Shown: positions 51,388 to 59,815 of the stretch, piece after piece
Numbering within the stretch: position 1 is the stretch's first letter
How the letters are laid out: each line of letters starts with the position of its first letter
Assembly: GCF_001027285.1 (NCBI RefSeq)
Contig: NZ_CP011509.1
Coordinates: 8,084,501-8,148,500 of the forward strand
DNA length: 64,000 bases
Direction of reading: 5' to 3'
From: Archangium gephyra
GTDB lineage: Bacteria > Myxococcota > Myxococcia > Myxococcales > Myxococcaceae
The notes under the pieces: generated by a model
The model's input: only the letters and a program-made list of their open reading frames with translations
Databases searched by the model: none
Told to the model about the DNA's origin: nothing
Translations under genes and position numbers: made by a program

Positions 51388-53238
51388 ATGCTGCGCCGGC
51401 TCCTCCCCACCCTCGTCGCCCTCGGATGCGGCCTCCTCGCCCTCACCTGGGGGCTGGTGAGCCTCCAGCGCATCTTCGCCCAGGAGCGCGAGGACGCCCG
51501 CGCCCAGCTCGCCTCCCGCCGCTACGCGGTCGAGGAGTACGCCACCCAGTCCCTGCGGTACACGCTCGGCGAGCAGCTCAAGGGCAACCTCACCGCCCTC
51601 CATGCCGCCATGGGAGATCCACTCGCCCCGGGCGAGGGCTTCCTCCTCAATTTCCGCGGCCACCAGTTCCTGCCCCGCCTCACCCGCTCCGCCCGCGGCT
51701 CGCGCGCCACCGCCAGGCGGCATTACCGCGAGCTCGTCAAGGCCTTCGCCGAGGGCGCTCCGGCCGAGCCCTGGGGCGAGCGGCTCGTCCGCCTTCGCGC
51801 GGTGGAGGAGGCGCTCGACAAGGGCCGCGTCTCCCGCGCCCATGCGCTCGCCGAGGAGCTGCTGCACTACCACGCGAAGAATCCCCTCCCGCCCGTCCAG
51901 GAGCTCCCCTTCGTTCTCCTCATGCTGGAGCGGCTCCAGCGCGGCGAGGCCACCCCACCGCTCGTCCGCGCGCTGCTGCGCGAGGGACTCCCCGAGGACT
52001 TCGGCGGCATCGAGCGCTCCGCTGGCCTGCAGCGGGATCTCCTGCGCGAGCGCTGGCGCTTCACCCAGCCCGACTTCACGTTCCTGCTCGCCCACATCGT
52101 CCAGGTCAGCACCGCGCTCGGCGAGCCCTCCGACGACTTCCTGGCCCGCGCCCGCGAGGCCGACGCCGGCATGCTCGTCATCCCCGAGAGCCTCCCCGGC
52201 CCCACCCTCATCGGCCAACGCTGGTACGTGGAGCAGCAGGAGGAGGTGGTGCGCGGCATCGCCGTGGACCTCGACGCCCTCTTGCGCGACCTGGCCCAGG
52301 AGCTGCGCAGGCGCAACCACTTCGGCGCGGACGGCCTGGTGCGGCTGAGGGACCCCGACGCGGTGCAACCCGTGGAGTCCCTGTGGCTGGAGGTGTCCGT
52401 CCCCGCGTGGACCGCCGCCGAGAACGCCCTCGAGCAGCGCTACGGGCTGAAGACGCTGCTGGTGGCCACCTGCGGGGCACTCGCGGTGGCCATCGTGGTG
52501 ATGGCGGTGGTGGCCCAGCACGGCCGCTACCGCTACGTCGAGCTCAAGAGCGACTTCGTGGCCACCGTCTCCCACGAGCTGCGCACCCCCCTGGCCTCCA
52601 TCCGCCTGCTGGCCGAGACGATGGAGCGCAAGCTCTCCAAGCTCCCCGAGATGCGCGACTACCCCGAGCGCATCATCCAGGCCGCCGACGGGCTGCACTT
52701 CCTCGTCGAGAACATCCTGTCCTTCAACCGCATCGACAAGGGACGCTGGCAGCTCAAGCCCGCCCGCGTGAAGCTGGACGAGCTGCTCGGCATGCTGCGC
52801 TCGGACCTGGTGGGCAACACCTCCGTCCCCGTCCAGCTCACCGCCGACGTGGGCGACGTGGAGCTCGAGGTGGATCCGTCCCTGCTGCGCCTGCTGTTCA
52901 TCAACCTCGCCCGCAACGCGTGCGCCTACAACCGCCGCAACCCCGTGGAGCTCACCGTCCGCGCCTACCCCCACCAGGGCCATGGCTGCGTGGTGCTCTT
53001 CGGCGACAACGGCATCGGCATCCCCGAGGCCGAGTGGGACAATGTCTTCCGCGACTTCTACCGGCTGAGCTCCCAGGGCCCCGAGGTCCACGGCAGTGGC
53101 CTGGGGCTCGCCCTGTGCCGGAGGATCATGTCCCTGCACGGGGGCCGCATCTCCATCGATCAGTCCAGCCCCCAGGGCACCACCTTCTCCCTGCTCTTCC
53201 CCGAACCCCGCCATGAACGCCCCGAGCAGCCCTCCTAA
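51388..53238 (+). CDS. Membrane sensor histidine kinase
   Basis: This 616-residue protein has TM1 at about residues 4-24 (LPTLVALGCGLLALTWGLV), a large extracytoplasmic sensor domain of ~340 residues with helical, TPR-like stretches, and TM2 at ~366-386 (LLVATCGALAVAIVVMAVV). There is no obvious HAMP, then HisKA with His396 (TVSHELRTPLASIRLLAET), and HATPase_c (NLARNACAYNRRN; DNGIGIPEAEWDNVF; GSGLGLALC). Its C-terminus overlaps the response-regulator gene by 26 bases, so the pair is co-translated. The unusually long sensor region, shared with some myxobacterial kinases, gives no ligand. The ATG at 51388 is 22 bases after a TATAAT. Confidence 0.9.
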   Translation: MLRRLLPTLVALGCGLLALTWGLVSLQRIFAQEREDARAQLASRRYAVEEYATQSLRYTLGEQLKGNLTALHAAMGDPLAPGEGFLLNFRGHQFLPRLTRSARGSRATARRHYRELVKAFAEGAPAEPWGERLVRLRAVEEALDKGRVSRAHALAEELLHYHAKNPLPPVQELPFVLLMLERLQRGEATPPLVRALLREGLPEDFGGIERSAGLQRDLLRERWRFTQPDFTFLLAHIVQVSTALGEPSDDFLARAREADAGMLVIPESLPGPTLIGQRWYVEQQEEVVRGIAVDLDALLRDLAQELRRRNHFGADGLVRLRDPDAVQPVESLWLEVSVPAWTAAENALEQRYGLKTLLVATCGALAVAIVVMAVVAQHGRYRYVELKSDFVATVSHELRTPLASIRLLAETMERKLSKLPEMRDYPERIIQAADGLHFLVENILSFNRIDKGRWQLKPARVKLDELLGMLRSDLVGNTSVPVQLTADVGDVELEVDPSLLRLLFINLARNACAYNRRNPVELTVRAYPHQGHGCVVLFGDNGIGIPEAEWDNVFRDFYRLSSQGPEVHGSGLGLALCRRIMSLHGGRISIDQSSPQGTTFSLLFPEPRHERPEQPS

Positions 53239-53929
53239 CGCCCGCCCCTCCATCCTCGTCGTCGAGGACGACGCGAACCTGCGGATCGGCCTGCGCGACA
53301 ACCTCCAGGACGAGGGGTACGAGGTCACCGTGGCCTCCCACACCCAGGAGGCCGAGCCGCTGGTGCGCGCGCGCGCGTACGATCTGCTCATCCTCGACGT
53401 GATGCTCCCGGGCGAGGATGGCTATTCGTTCTGCCGGCGGCTGCGCGCCAGCGGTGTGCAGTCCATGGTGCTGATGCTCACCGCGCGCTCGCTCGAGGAC
53501 GACATCGTCCGCGGCTTCGACGCCGGGGCGCAGGACTACCTCACCAAGCCCTACCGGCTGCGCGAGCTGCTCGCCCGGGTGGGCGCCCTGGTGCGCCGGG
53601 CCGGTGGGGCGCCCCCCTCCGTCATGCCCTTCGCCGGCTTCTCGCTGGACCTGGGCAAGCGCACGCTCTCGCGCGCCGACGGGAGCGTCATCGACCTCAC
53701 CCGCACCGAGTTCGATCTGCTCGCCTTCCTCCTCAAGCACCGCGACCGCGCCCTGCCGCGGGGGGAGATCCTCGACGCCGTGTGGGGCCGGGACGTCATC
53801 GTGGACCCGCGCACCGTGGACAACTTCGTCTCCAACCTGAAGAAGAAGCTCGGGTGGACGAGCGCTTCCTCCTTCACCATCCACACCATCCGCGGGGTGG
53901 GCTACCGCCTGGAGCTCGGGGGTCCGTGA
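53213..53929 (+). CDS. OmpR-family response regulator
   Basis: This 238-residue protein has a receiver domain at ~13-125 with acidic pair EDD (18-20), phospho-acceptor Asp62 (LLILDVMLPG), the switch Thr in MLTARS and Lys112 (YLTKPY). The C-terminal winged helix at ~145-235 has the OmpR family pattern (LTRTEFDLLAFLLKHRDRALPRGEILDAVWG, RTVDNFVSNLKKKL, IHTIRGVGYRL). It overlaps the kinase gene by 26 bases and is certainly its partner. Its 3' end overlaps the convergent gene at 53902 by 28 bases. Confidence 0.94.
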   Translation: MNAPSSPPNARPSILVVEDDANLRIGLRDNLQDEGYEVTVASHTQEAEPLVRARAYDLLILDVMLPGEDGYSFCRRLRASGVQSMVLMLTARSLEDDIVRGFDAGAQDYLTKPYRLRELLARVGALVRRAGGAPPSVMPFAGFSLDLGKRTLSRADGSVIDLTRTEFDLLAFLLKHRDRALPRGEILDAVWGRDVIVDPRTVDNFVSNLKKKLGWTSASSFTIHTIRGVGYRLELGGP

Positions 53930-55263
53930 CGGTGGCGCTCGGCCACGCGGTAGAGCTGCGTGAGGGAATGCTCCAGCAGCGACTGGCGCGACTGCAGGTA
54001 CCGCCGGGCCCGGACAAAGGGAAGCCAGATACGCTGGCCGACGAGGACCTGTGACTCCTCGAGCTTCTCGCGAGGAATCCACCGCCCGCCCAGGTGGCGC
54101 ACCAGGACCTCGCCCAGGTACGCGCCCACGGCGGGCACCGCGTGCTCGTCGATGGCTTCTCGCAGGCGGGTCTTGGGGAAGTCCTCGGACCAGAAGTAGA
54201 CGTCGGCGTCCGTGAGGGATTCGGGAGTCTCCTGGAGGACCGAAGGCACCTCGGAGTGCAGCAGTGCCACGAGACGTTCGGACAGGTAGCCGTAGTGCGC
54301 GAGGACGCTTTGCGGATCCTCCAAGTCGGAAGGCAGTGCGGCGTCCGCGGGGAGCCACTCCTCCGGCTCGGGCGGCTGCCAGACGTTGAGCTCCGCGATC
54401 TTGCGCTGGCGCTCGCTGATGGCGAAGCCGTCCAGCGTGCGTGACAGGAGCGGAGCCACGTCCGGGTGGAAGTGGGGCTCCACGGGAGCGAGCGTGGCAC
54501 TGCGCTCGCGCAGGGTGTGCAGCACGGTGTCGAAGTCGAGCTCTGGCCGGAGGTGCACGAGGGCCCGGGCCTGGGCCTGACGTGCTGCCTCGGAGGCGAA
54601 GTCCGCGGCGGTGGGCCACGTCACCAGGAGGACGGAGCCGTCCGGGAGTTCTTCCACCCGATGGGCTGGCGTGGACAACATGCGCTCTCGGCCTACGGTT
54701 TCCACCAGCCGTGGACCGAAGACATTGAGCCAACACACTTCATAGACCTTGTCGTATCCGTCCCTCTCCGTGGTTTTGTCGTCGCGCCCGAAGTTGGGAG
54801 AGTCCGTCAACTGCTCGTCAGCTGCACTATGGGCCCAGGCGTAGGGGACTGGATACCGGGAGACCCAGACTCGCACCATCTCCACGAACCTGCGGCAACG
54901 CTCCGCCTCCGCGAAGAAGGACAGGGGTTGCACATCGAGCCAGATGCGCAACTCGGGAGGGATATGAGCGAGTCCAAGATCGACCGTCAGCGAAACGAGA
55001 GGGGATGTCGTGCGACACAGGCCAATGAGTGAACCGTATTCATCGCGGCTCTCCTCCAAGGCTTTCCAGACAGCGGCGCGGGAGTAGTTGCGTCGCCGTT
55101 TGCCCTTGACGAGGTTCGGCATCCACTCCCTCGAATACTCCTCGAGCGCCTGAAGAAAAGGCTCCAACTCGTGCTCGAGAGCGGATTGATGCTCGAAGGT
55201 GCCGACAAAGGAGAGCCTCAGGGTGTCCTCCACGTTCAAGTCCCGAAGCGTCAGCAACTTCAT
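53902..55263 (-). CDS. Unknown protein coupled to toxin-like lipoprotein; possible immunity/partner protein
   Basis: This 453-residue soluble protein has no signal peptide, many Trp/Tyr/Arg residues and mixed alpha/beta character. I see no catalytic motif and no known family; DTLRLSFVGTFEHQ at the start and the acidic Pro-rich middle (QPPEPEEWLP) are features only. Its ATG lies in a four-base ATGA overlap with the upstream lipoprotein gene, so the two are made together. Such pairing is common for secreted toxins and immunity proteins, but 450 residues is long for an immunity protein, and a paired structural or chaperone role is as likely. Confidence 0.6.
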   Translation of the reverse strand: MKLLTLRDLNVEDTLRLSFVGTFEHQSALEHELEPFLQALEEYSREWMPNLVKGKRRRNYSRAAVWKALEESRDEYGSLIGLCRTTSPLVSLTVDLGLAHIPPELRIWLDVQPLSFFAEAERCRRFVEMVRVWVSRYPVPYAWAHSAADEQLTDSPNFGRDDKTTERDGYDKVYEVCWLNVFGPRLVETVGRERMLSTPAHRVEELPDGSVLLVTWPTAADFASEAARQAQARALVHLRPELDFDTVLHTLRERSATLAPVEPHFHPDVAPLLSRTLDGFAISERQRKIAELNVWQPPEPEEWLPADAALPSDLEDPQSVLAHYGYLSERLVALLHSEVPSVLQETPESLTDADVYFWSEDFPKTRLREAIDEHAVPAVGAYLGEVLVRHLGGRWIPREKLEESQVLVGQRIWLPFVRARRYLQSRQSLLEHSLTQLYRVAERHRHGPPSSRR

Positions 55264-57311
55264 TGGAAAAGCACCTCCACTCCTTTGACAGCGCCTTTGG
55301 CCATTTCCACCGCTCCCCTCAACACCCTTGCGTCCTTGGGCTTGAGTCCACCGCCCTCATAGATGAGACGAACCTTGTGGACCCGCACCTCCCTGCCGCG
55401 GAGTTCAATGGACGGCCGGCGGATCTCAAGGGTCTCGCCGTAGTACCGCAGTGCATCGCTCGCATCCACCCTCATCTGCGCCGCCAACCCCGTTGCATCC
55501 AGCGCTTTCAGGTTTCGACTCTTGAAGCTGAAGGTCTCCACGCGAGGAGGCAGGCCGGAAGACGGCCGTTCCTCGATGATGAGCACGTCCGCGAAACGCA
55601 GGCCCGTCCCCGGTTTATACACGCCCACGTACGTCTCGATGCGCGGCTGGTCGAAATCCTGGAGGAACCGGCGCTGCGCCTTCGGGAGAGCCGCATCGGC
55701 GCGCAGCAGTTCCACCATCGCCCGCTCGAAGGCGAGCCCCCGGGCGAACAGCCCGCGCATCTGCTCGTAGCCCGCCCACGCCAGGGGCGGTTTGACGGCC
55801 TTGCGCTGGTGAAGCTCCGCGAGGCGGTTCTCCCAATAAGCGACGTACTCGCCCCAGAGCAGGTGTCCCCGGGCTTCCGGCGGCGGGGCATCGAGCACGG
55901 GACGCTGCTTCTCCAGGACGGCCACATTGCCGGACAGGCGCGGGCCCGCGGAGTCGAGCTCCACCTGCACCAGTTTGGCGTCCACCACCTCCCGGGGAAG
56001 GCCCGCCGCTTCGTCCGCCAGGGCCACCGCGCTACCGAGGCCCTTCCCGACCCCAGCCCTTGTCGAGGTGGGGCCCGTGCGCCCGGACTTCGCTTCCGAC
56101 AACCACGCCTGGGCCCGCGCCACATCGCCCCGGGCCTCGAAGAGCGCCACGGCACCGGCCTCTCCCCCCTCGTACACCAGCAGGGCCGCCTCCCGGTCGG
56201 CTTGCATGTACCTGGCCAGCTGGCGGATGCCCTCTCCTCCGAGCCGGTTCAGCAACCGCTCCGCGATTCGTGACAGTCCCTCGAAGCCCAGCTCCGGCAC
56301 CGGAAGTGACCCCACCCGGGCCCACCGGCTCCCCAACGTGCCCCTGTTTTCGGCGAGGTAACGCACGCCCTTGCCGCCCGCGTACAAGGACACCAGCACC
56401 ATCGCGGCCGACAGCTCGCGCGTGGCCTGCTCGTACCGGCCCTCCGACAACGCGTACACCCCGTGGCACGTTCCAGCCACCATGTTGTAGAAGCCCACCG
56501 GCACTCCGAACGTCAGCGTGTCGAAGCCTCCCAGCAACACGTTGCCGGGCGAGAAGGCCGCCTCCCTCTCCGCTCGCTCCACCTGGCCGAGGACCTCCTG
56601 GTAGGGCGGAGGCAGCTGCCCGCGTTGCACGGAGTACTTCATCGCCAGGGCACCCCGGCTCAGCTCGCTGGTGGACAGGGCGTCGCTGGCCGCGCTGGCC
56701 AGGCCCCGGGCCACATCTCCCAGGCGCTCGGGCCGGTCCTCGTAGTCCGAGAGCTCCAATCCCCGCTGCCGCAGCGCCTCGCGCACGGCCTCCATCCGCC
56801 CCAGCGTCTCTCCCAATTGCTTGTCCCGGCCCAGCAGCACGAGCACCTGACGCAGATCGTCTCCGAAGGCGGAGTGGACCAGGAAGAGCGCGAACAGCTC
56901 GGCCCGGGCCACGCCGTACTCCCGGGTGGCGGTGACCAGGAAGGCCGCGCGCTGGCGGTTGAGCACGCCGGCGGCCTCCGCGCGCATCGGACCCAGCGAG
57001 CCGAGCCGGACGGCGGACCACGCATCCAGCTCCTCCACCACCCGCGCCATGTCCACGGCACGCTGCAGCTCGATGAACTCCGCGGGCGAGGTACACGACA
57101 GGAATGGCGCGAGCACCTCCTGGCTGGAGGACAAGTGGGGCCAACCCGGCGGCCGGTCCCCTTCCTCCGAGCACCCCCCTACCCGGGAGGCGCCCAGCGT
57201 CTTCCCGGAAAAGCAAGAGGGCCTGGAGCCATTCAGCGCTTCCCGATGCGGACGGTCCGTGACGCACCCGCACCACAGCACCAGCGCCACCAGCACGAGA
57301 CGGGTCGACAT
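55260..57311 (-). CDS. Toxin-like lipoprotein with candidate nuclease-type C-terminal domain
   Basis: This 683-residue protein has a short hydrophobic signal ending WCGC (probable lipidation at Cys16). A helical middle holds a small glycine-rich membrane-like stretch (GNVLLGGFDTLTFGVPVGFYNMVAG, ~255-280). The last ~170 residues hold RFADVLIIEE....VETFSFKSRN, which has the spacing of a PD-(D/E)xK-type nuclease core (Asp, then ..K), with the middle acidic position unclear. Long N-terminal carrier + small catalytic tip + adjacent coupled gene is the usual plan of a polymorphic toxin. The ATG at 57311 has GGAGG eight bases upstream. Confidence 0.55.
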   Translation of the reverse strand: MSTRLVLVALVLWCGCVTDRPHREALNGSRPSCFSGKTLGASRVGGCSEEGDRPPGWPHLSSSQEVLAPFLSCTSPAEFIELQRAVDMARVVEELDAWSAVRLGSLGPMRAEAAGVLNRQRAAFLVTATREYGVARAELFALFLVHSAFGDDLRQVLVLLGRDKQLGETLGRMEAVREALRQRGLELSDYEDRPERLGDVARGLASAASDALSTSELSRGALAMKYSVQRGQLPPPYQEVLGQVERAEREAAFSPGNVLLGGFDTLTFGVPVGFYNMVAGTCHGVYALSEGRYEQATRELSAAMVLVSLYAGGKGVRYLAENRGTLGSRWARVGSLPVPELGFEGLSRIAERLLNRLGGEGIRQLARYMQADREAALLVYEGGEAGAVALFEARGDVARAQAWLSEAKSGRTGPTSTRAGVGKGLGSAVALADEAAGLPREVVDAKLVQVELDSAGPRLSGNVAVLEKQRPVLDAPPPEARGHLLWGEYVAYWENRLAELHQRKAVKPPLAWAGYEQMRGLFARGLAFERAMVELLRADAALPKAQRRFLQDFDQPRIETYVGVYKPGTGLRFADVLIIEERPSSGLPPRVETFSFKSRNLKALDATGLAAQMRVDASDALRYYGETLEIRRPSIELRGREVRVHKVRLIYEGGGLKPKDARVLRGAVEMAKGAVKGVEVLFQ

Positions 57312-57390
57312 GCCGTACCTCCCCAGGCAATCGCCCGGGCCACGGGCCGTAGTATCGGAGAATCGGCACCGGGCCGCCTGGTGCTCGCGT

Positions 57391-57411
57391 CCATGACGAA
57401 ACCATGACGAA
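57391..57411 (+). promoter_or_regulatory. Direct repeats upstream of first TonB-like gene
   Basis: CCATGACGAA occurs at 57391-57400 and 57402-57411, exactly one helical turn (11 bases) apart. The same arrangement stands before the second TonB-like gene at 62065-62086. Two half-sites on one face of the helix, conserved in both copies, suggest an activator or repressor site. Confidence 0.45.
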
Positions 57412-57560
57412 GAGATGGCCAACCCAAGGCCACCGTCCCTCCTGGAATCCGTAGCTTGACGAGTGTCAGCCAGGAGGGATTCCAAATGTTCCAGTCGGTC
57501 ATCAATCAGCCGGGATTGAGCGCGGGTCGGTTCGGGACGGGGATGTGGGTGTCTTTGATG
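57391..57560 (+). repeat. Dispersed repeat, copy 1: TonB leader and N-terminus
   Basis: The leader (CATGACG repeats, GTGTCAGCCAGGAGGGA) and the first ~25 codons of the TonB-like gene recur at 62065-62234, about 4.67 kb downstream in the same orientation. The unit was duplicated and then diverged in the Pro-rich middle. Confidence 0.75.
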
Positions 57561-58235
57561 GTGCACGCGGGCGTGTTCGCCGGCATGCTCGGTCTGTCCG
57601 GCAAGGCGGTGGACAAGATCCGCAACGAGCCCGAGATCGTCTTCAACGTCCCCCAGCCGCCCAAGGGCAACCCGAATCCGCCCAAGCAGATGGCGGCCAC
57701 CACGCCCAAGCCGAAGCCCAAGCCCAAGACCGAGCTGGTCCAGCCCAAGAAGATCCCTCCTCCGCCTCCGGAAGAGACGAAGACCGTCGAGGCGGCTCCT
57801 CCCCCGGAGGACACCGAGCCCGAGACCGAGGAGCTGCCCTACATCCCCGGCAGCGATCCCAATGGTGTCGAGGTGGGTGGCATCCCCGGTGCCAAGGCCA
57901 TCGCCGGGCTGGCGTTGGGCAACATCGGCCAGTCGACGGGTGAGGAGATCCTCCCGTTCGGCGCCGGCATGACGCCGCCGCAGCTCGTCTCCACCGGCGT
58001 GCCCCTGCAGTACACCTACGACGCGCTCCGGGCCCGCGTCAGTGGCGTCATCATCGCCAAGTGCACCATCACCCGCGAGGGCGACGTCGAGAACTGCCGC
58101 ATCATCAAGGGGCTGCCCTTCATGGATGATGCCGTGCTCCAGTCCGTGACGAGCCGCCAATACCGCCCGGTCACCTTCCAGGGCAGGCCCGTCAACGTGA
58201 GCTACACCTTCACCGTGAACCTCAAGTTGCCGTAG
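57486..58235 (+). CDS. TonB-like energy transducer, copy 1
   Basis: This 249-residue protein has an N-terminal membrane anchor (GMWVSLMVHAGVFAGMLGL, ~24-42) and a periplasmic Pro/Lys-rich spacer (~65-130: KPKPKPK, PPPPPEE). Its C-terminal TonB-like domain at ~175-249 has YTYDALRARVSGVIIAKCTITREGDVENCRI and YRPVTFQGRPVNVSYTF, the family hallmark. It would transmit proton-motive force from an ExbB/ExbD complex (not in this window) to outer-membrane receptors. The ATG at 57486 has AGGAGG eight bases upstream. A paralogue lies at 62160. No TonB-dependent receptor is adjacent. Confidence 0.88.
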   Translation: MFQSVINQPGLSAGRFGTGMWVSLMVHAGVFAGMLGLSGKAVDKIRNEPEIVFNVPQPPKGNPNPPKQMAATTPKPKPKPKTELVQPKKIPPPPPEETKTVEAAPPPEDTEPETEELPYIPGSDPNGVEVGGIPGAKAIAGLALGNIGQSTGEEILPFGAGMTPPQLVSTGVPLQYTYDALRARVSGVIIAKCTITREGDVENCRIIKGLPFMDDAVLQSVTSRQYRPVTFQGRPVNVSYTFTVNLKLP

Positions 58236-58385
58236 CGGGTACGCCCGGCCGGGGGGGTCCGGGCCTGAAGGGAAATACCCGCTGTGCTCGCACAGGCACC
58301 GGCTCGTCGGATATGCCTGCCTCCTGGACGTCCATCCCGCCCCCCGCTGGTGCGGAGGGACTGGTGCACGTCCTCGGGAGGGTAG

Positions 58386-59153
58386 ATGAGCGCAGTGCGT
58401 CGTTTCGTGTTGCTGGGGGCTCTCGCCCTCGCCGTGCTTCCCACACCGGCCGAGGCCGGGCGGCGGCCCTTCATCTGGGTCTGGGACACGGAGATCGTCC
58501 CCAAGGGCGATGTGGAGCTCGAGCAGTGGTTGTGGGCGAAGTCCCGGGCGCCCGGTGTGCCGGAACGGACCTCCAGCTATTGGATCTGGTGGGCCCCCGT
58601 CTTCGGCCTCACCCAGCGGCTGGAGCTGGCCGTCCCCTTCCAGGTGCTGGCCACCCGGGATCACACGCAGCTCGAGTCCTTCGACGCGGACCTGCGCCTG
58701 CGCCTCAACCCCCGAGGGGATGACGCGCCCTGGCAGGGCCTGCTGCGCGTGGCCTACCACCACACCATCCACACGGCTCAGCCCTCCCGCCTGGACGCCA
58801 ACCTGGTGCAGTCCTTCGAGACGGAGGGCGGCCTGCGCCTGGTGCTCGACCTGGGCGCGCAGGTGGGCCTGCCGGCACTGCGAGGGCAGGAGGGCCCGGT
58901 GCGGCTGCTCGGCACCTATGCGGCGGGGGTGTCGCTGCCGCTCGTCGAGGACGAGCTGCGCGCCTCGCTCGAGGCCTTCGGGGAGATTCCCCTCCAGGGC
59001 ATTCCAGGCGGCCAGCACCACTTCGTGGGCGCCGACCTGGCCTGGACGTTCGGCCGCACGTGGGTCACGCTCGGCGTCCTGGTGGGGCTCACTCCCCTCT
59101 TCCCGGAGACGCCCCAGTTCATGCCGAGGCTGATATGGGCCGTGGTGCTCTGA
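58386..59153 (+). CDS. Exported outer-membrane beta-barrel-like protein
   Basis: This 255-residue protein has a signal peptide (MSAVRRFVLLGALALAVLPTPAEA). The mature part has alternating strands (WDTEIVPKGDVELEQWLWAK, GLTQRLELAVPFQVLATRD, LVLDLGAQVGLPALRG) and a C-terminal LIWAVVL ending in a hydrophobic residue, typical of outer-membrane barrels. I do not recognise a named family. The next gene, a cupredoxin, begins 19 bases inside its 3' end, so the two are translationally coupled. Confidence 0.75.
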   Translation: MSAVRRFVLLGALALAVLPTPAEAGRRPFIWVWDTEIVPKGDVELEQWLWAKSRAPGVPERTSSYWIWWAPVFGLTQRLELAVPFQVLATRDHTQLESFDADLRLRLNPRGDDAPWQGLLRVAYHHTIHTAQPSRLDANLVQSFETEGGLRLVLDLGAQVGLPALRGQEGPVRLLGTYAAGVSLPLVEDELRASLEAFGEIPLQGIPGGQHHFVGADLAWTFGRTWVTLGVLVGLTPLFPETPQFMPRLIWAVVL

Positions 59154-59815
59154 TTCTCCTGCTGTCCCTCGCCGCTCCACTCGCCGCCGCGCAGCAGGGC
59201 ACCGTCCGCGGCGAGGTCCGCATCACCGTCCAGGGCCCGGATGGGCGCCCCGTGCCCAAGGCGGATCGCTCCGGCGTGGTGGTGTACCTCACCGGTTACA
59301 CCGAGCCTCCTCCCGCGAGCGAGGTCAACATGGCCCAGCGCAACAAGGCCTTCCAGCCCTCGGTGATGGCCGTGGTGGCCGGGCAGAAGGTGCGCTTCTC
59401 CAACAACGACGTGGTGGTGCACAACGTCTTCTCCCGCTCGCGTGCAGGGAAGTTCGACGCCGGCAAGAACCGCCCGGGCGAGAGCTACACGGAGACCTTC
59501 AAGAAGACGGGCCTCATCGACGTCTACTGCGACATCCACGAGCAGATGGTGGCCACGCTGGTGGTGGTGCCCAACCGGGCCGTGGCCGTCACCGGGCCGG
59601 ATGGGCGCTTCGTCCTCACGGGCGTTCCTCCCGGCACCCATCCCATCTTCGCCGTGCACCGGAGGGACGAGCGCAGCGACGTGTCGCGCGCCGAGGCCAC
59701 GGTGAAGCCCGGCGGGGAGACGGTGGTGACGCTGGAGCTGACCGAGACGCGCGCCGACGACAAGCACCTGGACAAGCATGGCCGCCAGTACACCCCCCGC
59801 TCCGATGCCTACTGA
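59135..59815 (+). CDS. Exported cupredoxin (plastocyanin-like) protein with carboxypeptidase-regulatory-like tail
   Basis: This 226-residue protein has a signal peptide (MGRGALILLLSLAAPLAAAQQ) and a plastocyanin-type core with the four type-1 copper ligands in order: His in VVVHNVFSRS, Cys in YCDIH, His and Met in IHEQM. A CarboxypepD_reg-like beta-sandwich follows (VTGPDGRFVLTGVPPGTHPI). It may carry electrons or sense copper in the periplasm, possibly alongside the preceding barrel and the downstream cyclase. Its start overlaps the barrel gene, and its end overlaps the cyclase start by 11 bases. Confidence 0.85.
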   Translation: MGRGALILLLSLAAPLAAAQQGTVRGEVRITVQGPDGRPVPKADRSGVVVYLTGYTEPPPASEVNMAQRNKAFQPSVMAVVAGQKVRFSNNDVVVHNVFSRSRAGKFDAGKNRPGESYTETFKKTGLIDVYCDIHEQMVATLVVVPNRAVAVTGPDGRFVLTGVPPGTHPIFAVHRRDERSDVSRAEATVKPGGETVVTLELTETRADDKHLDKHGRQYTPRSDAY

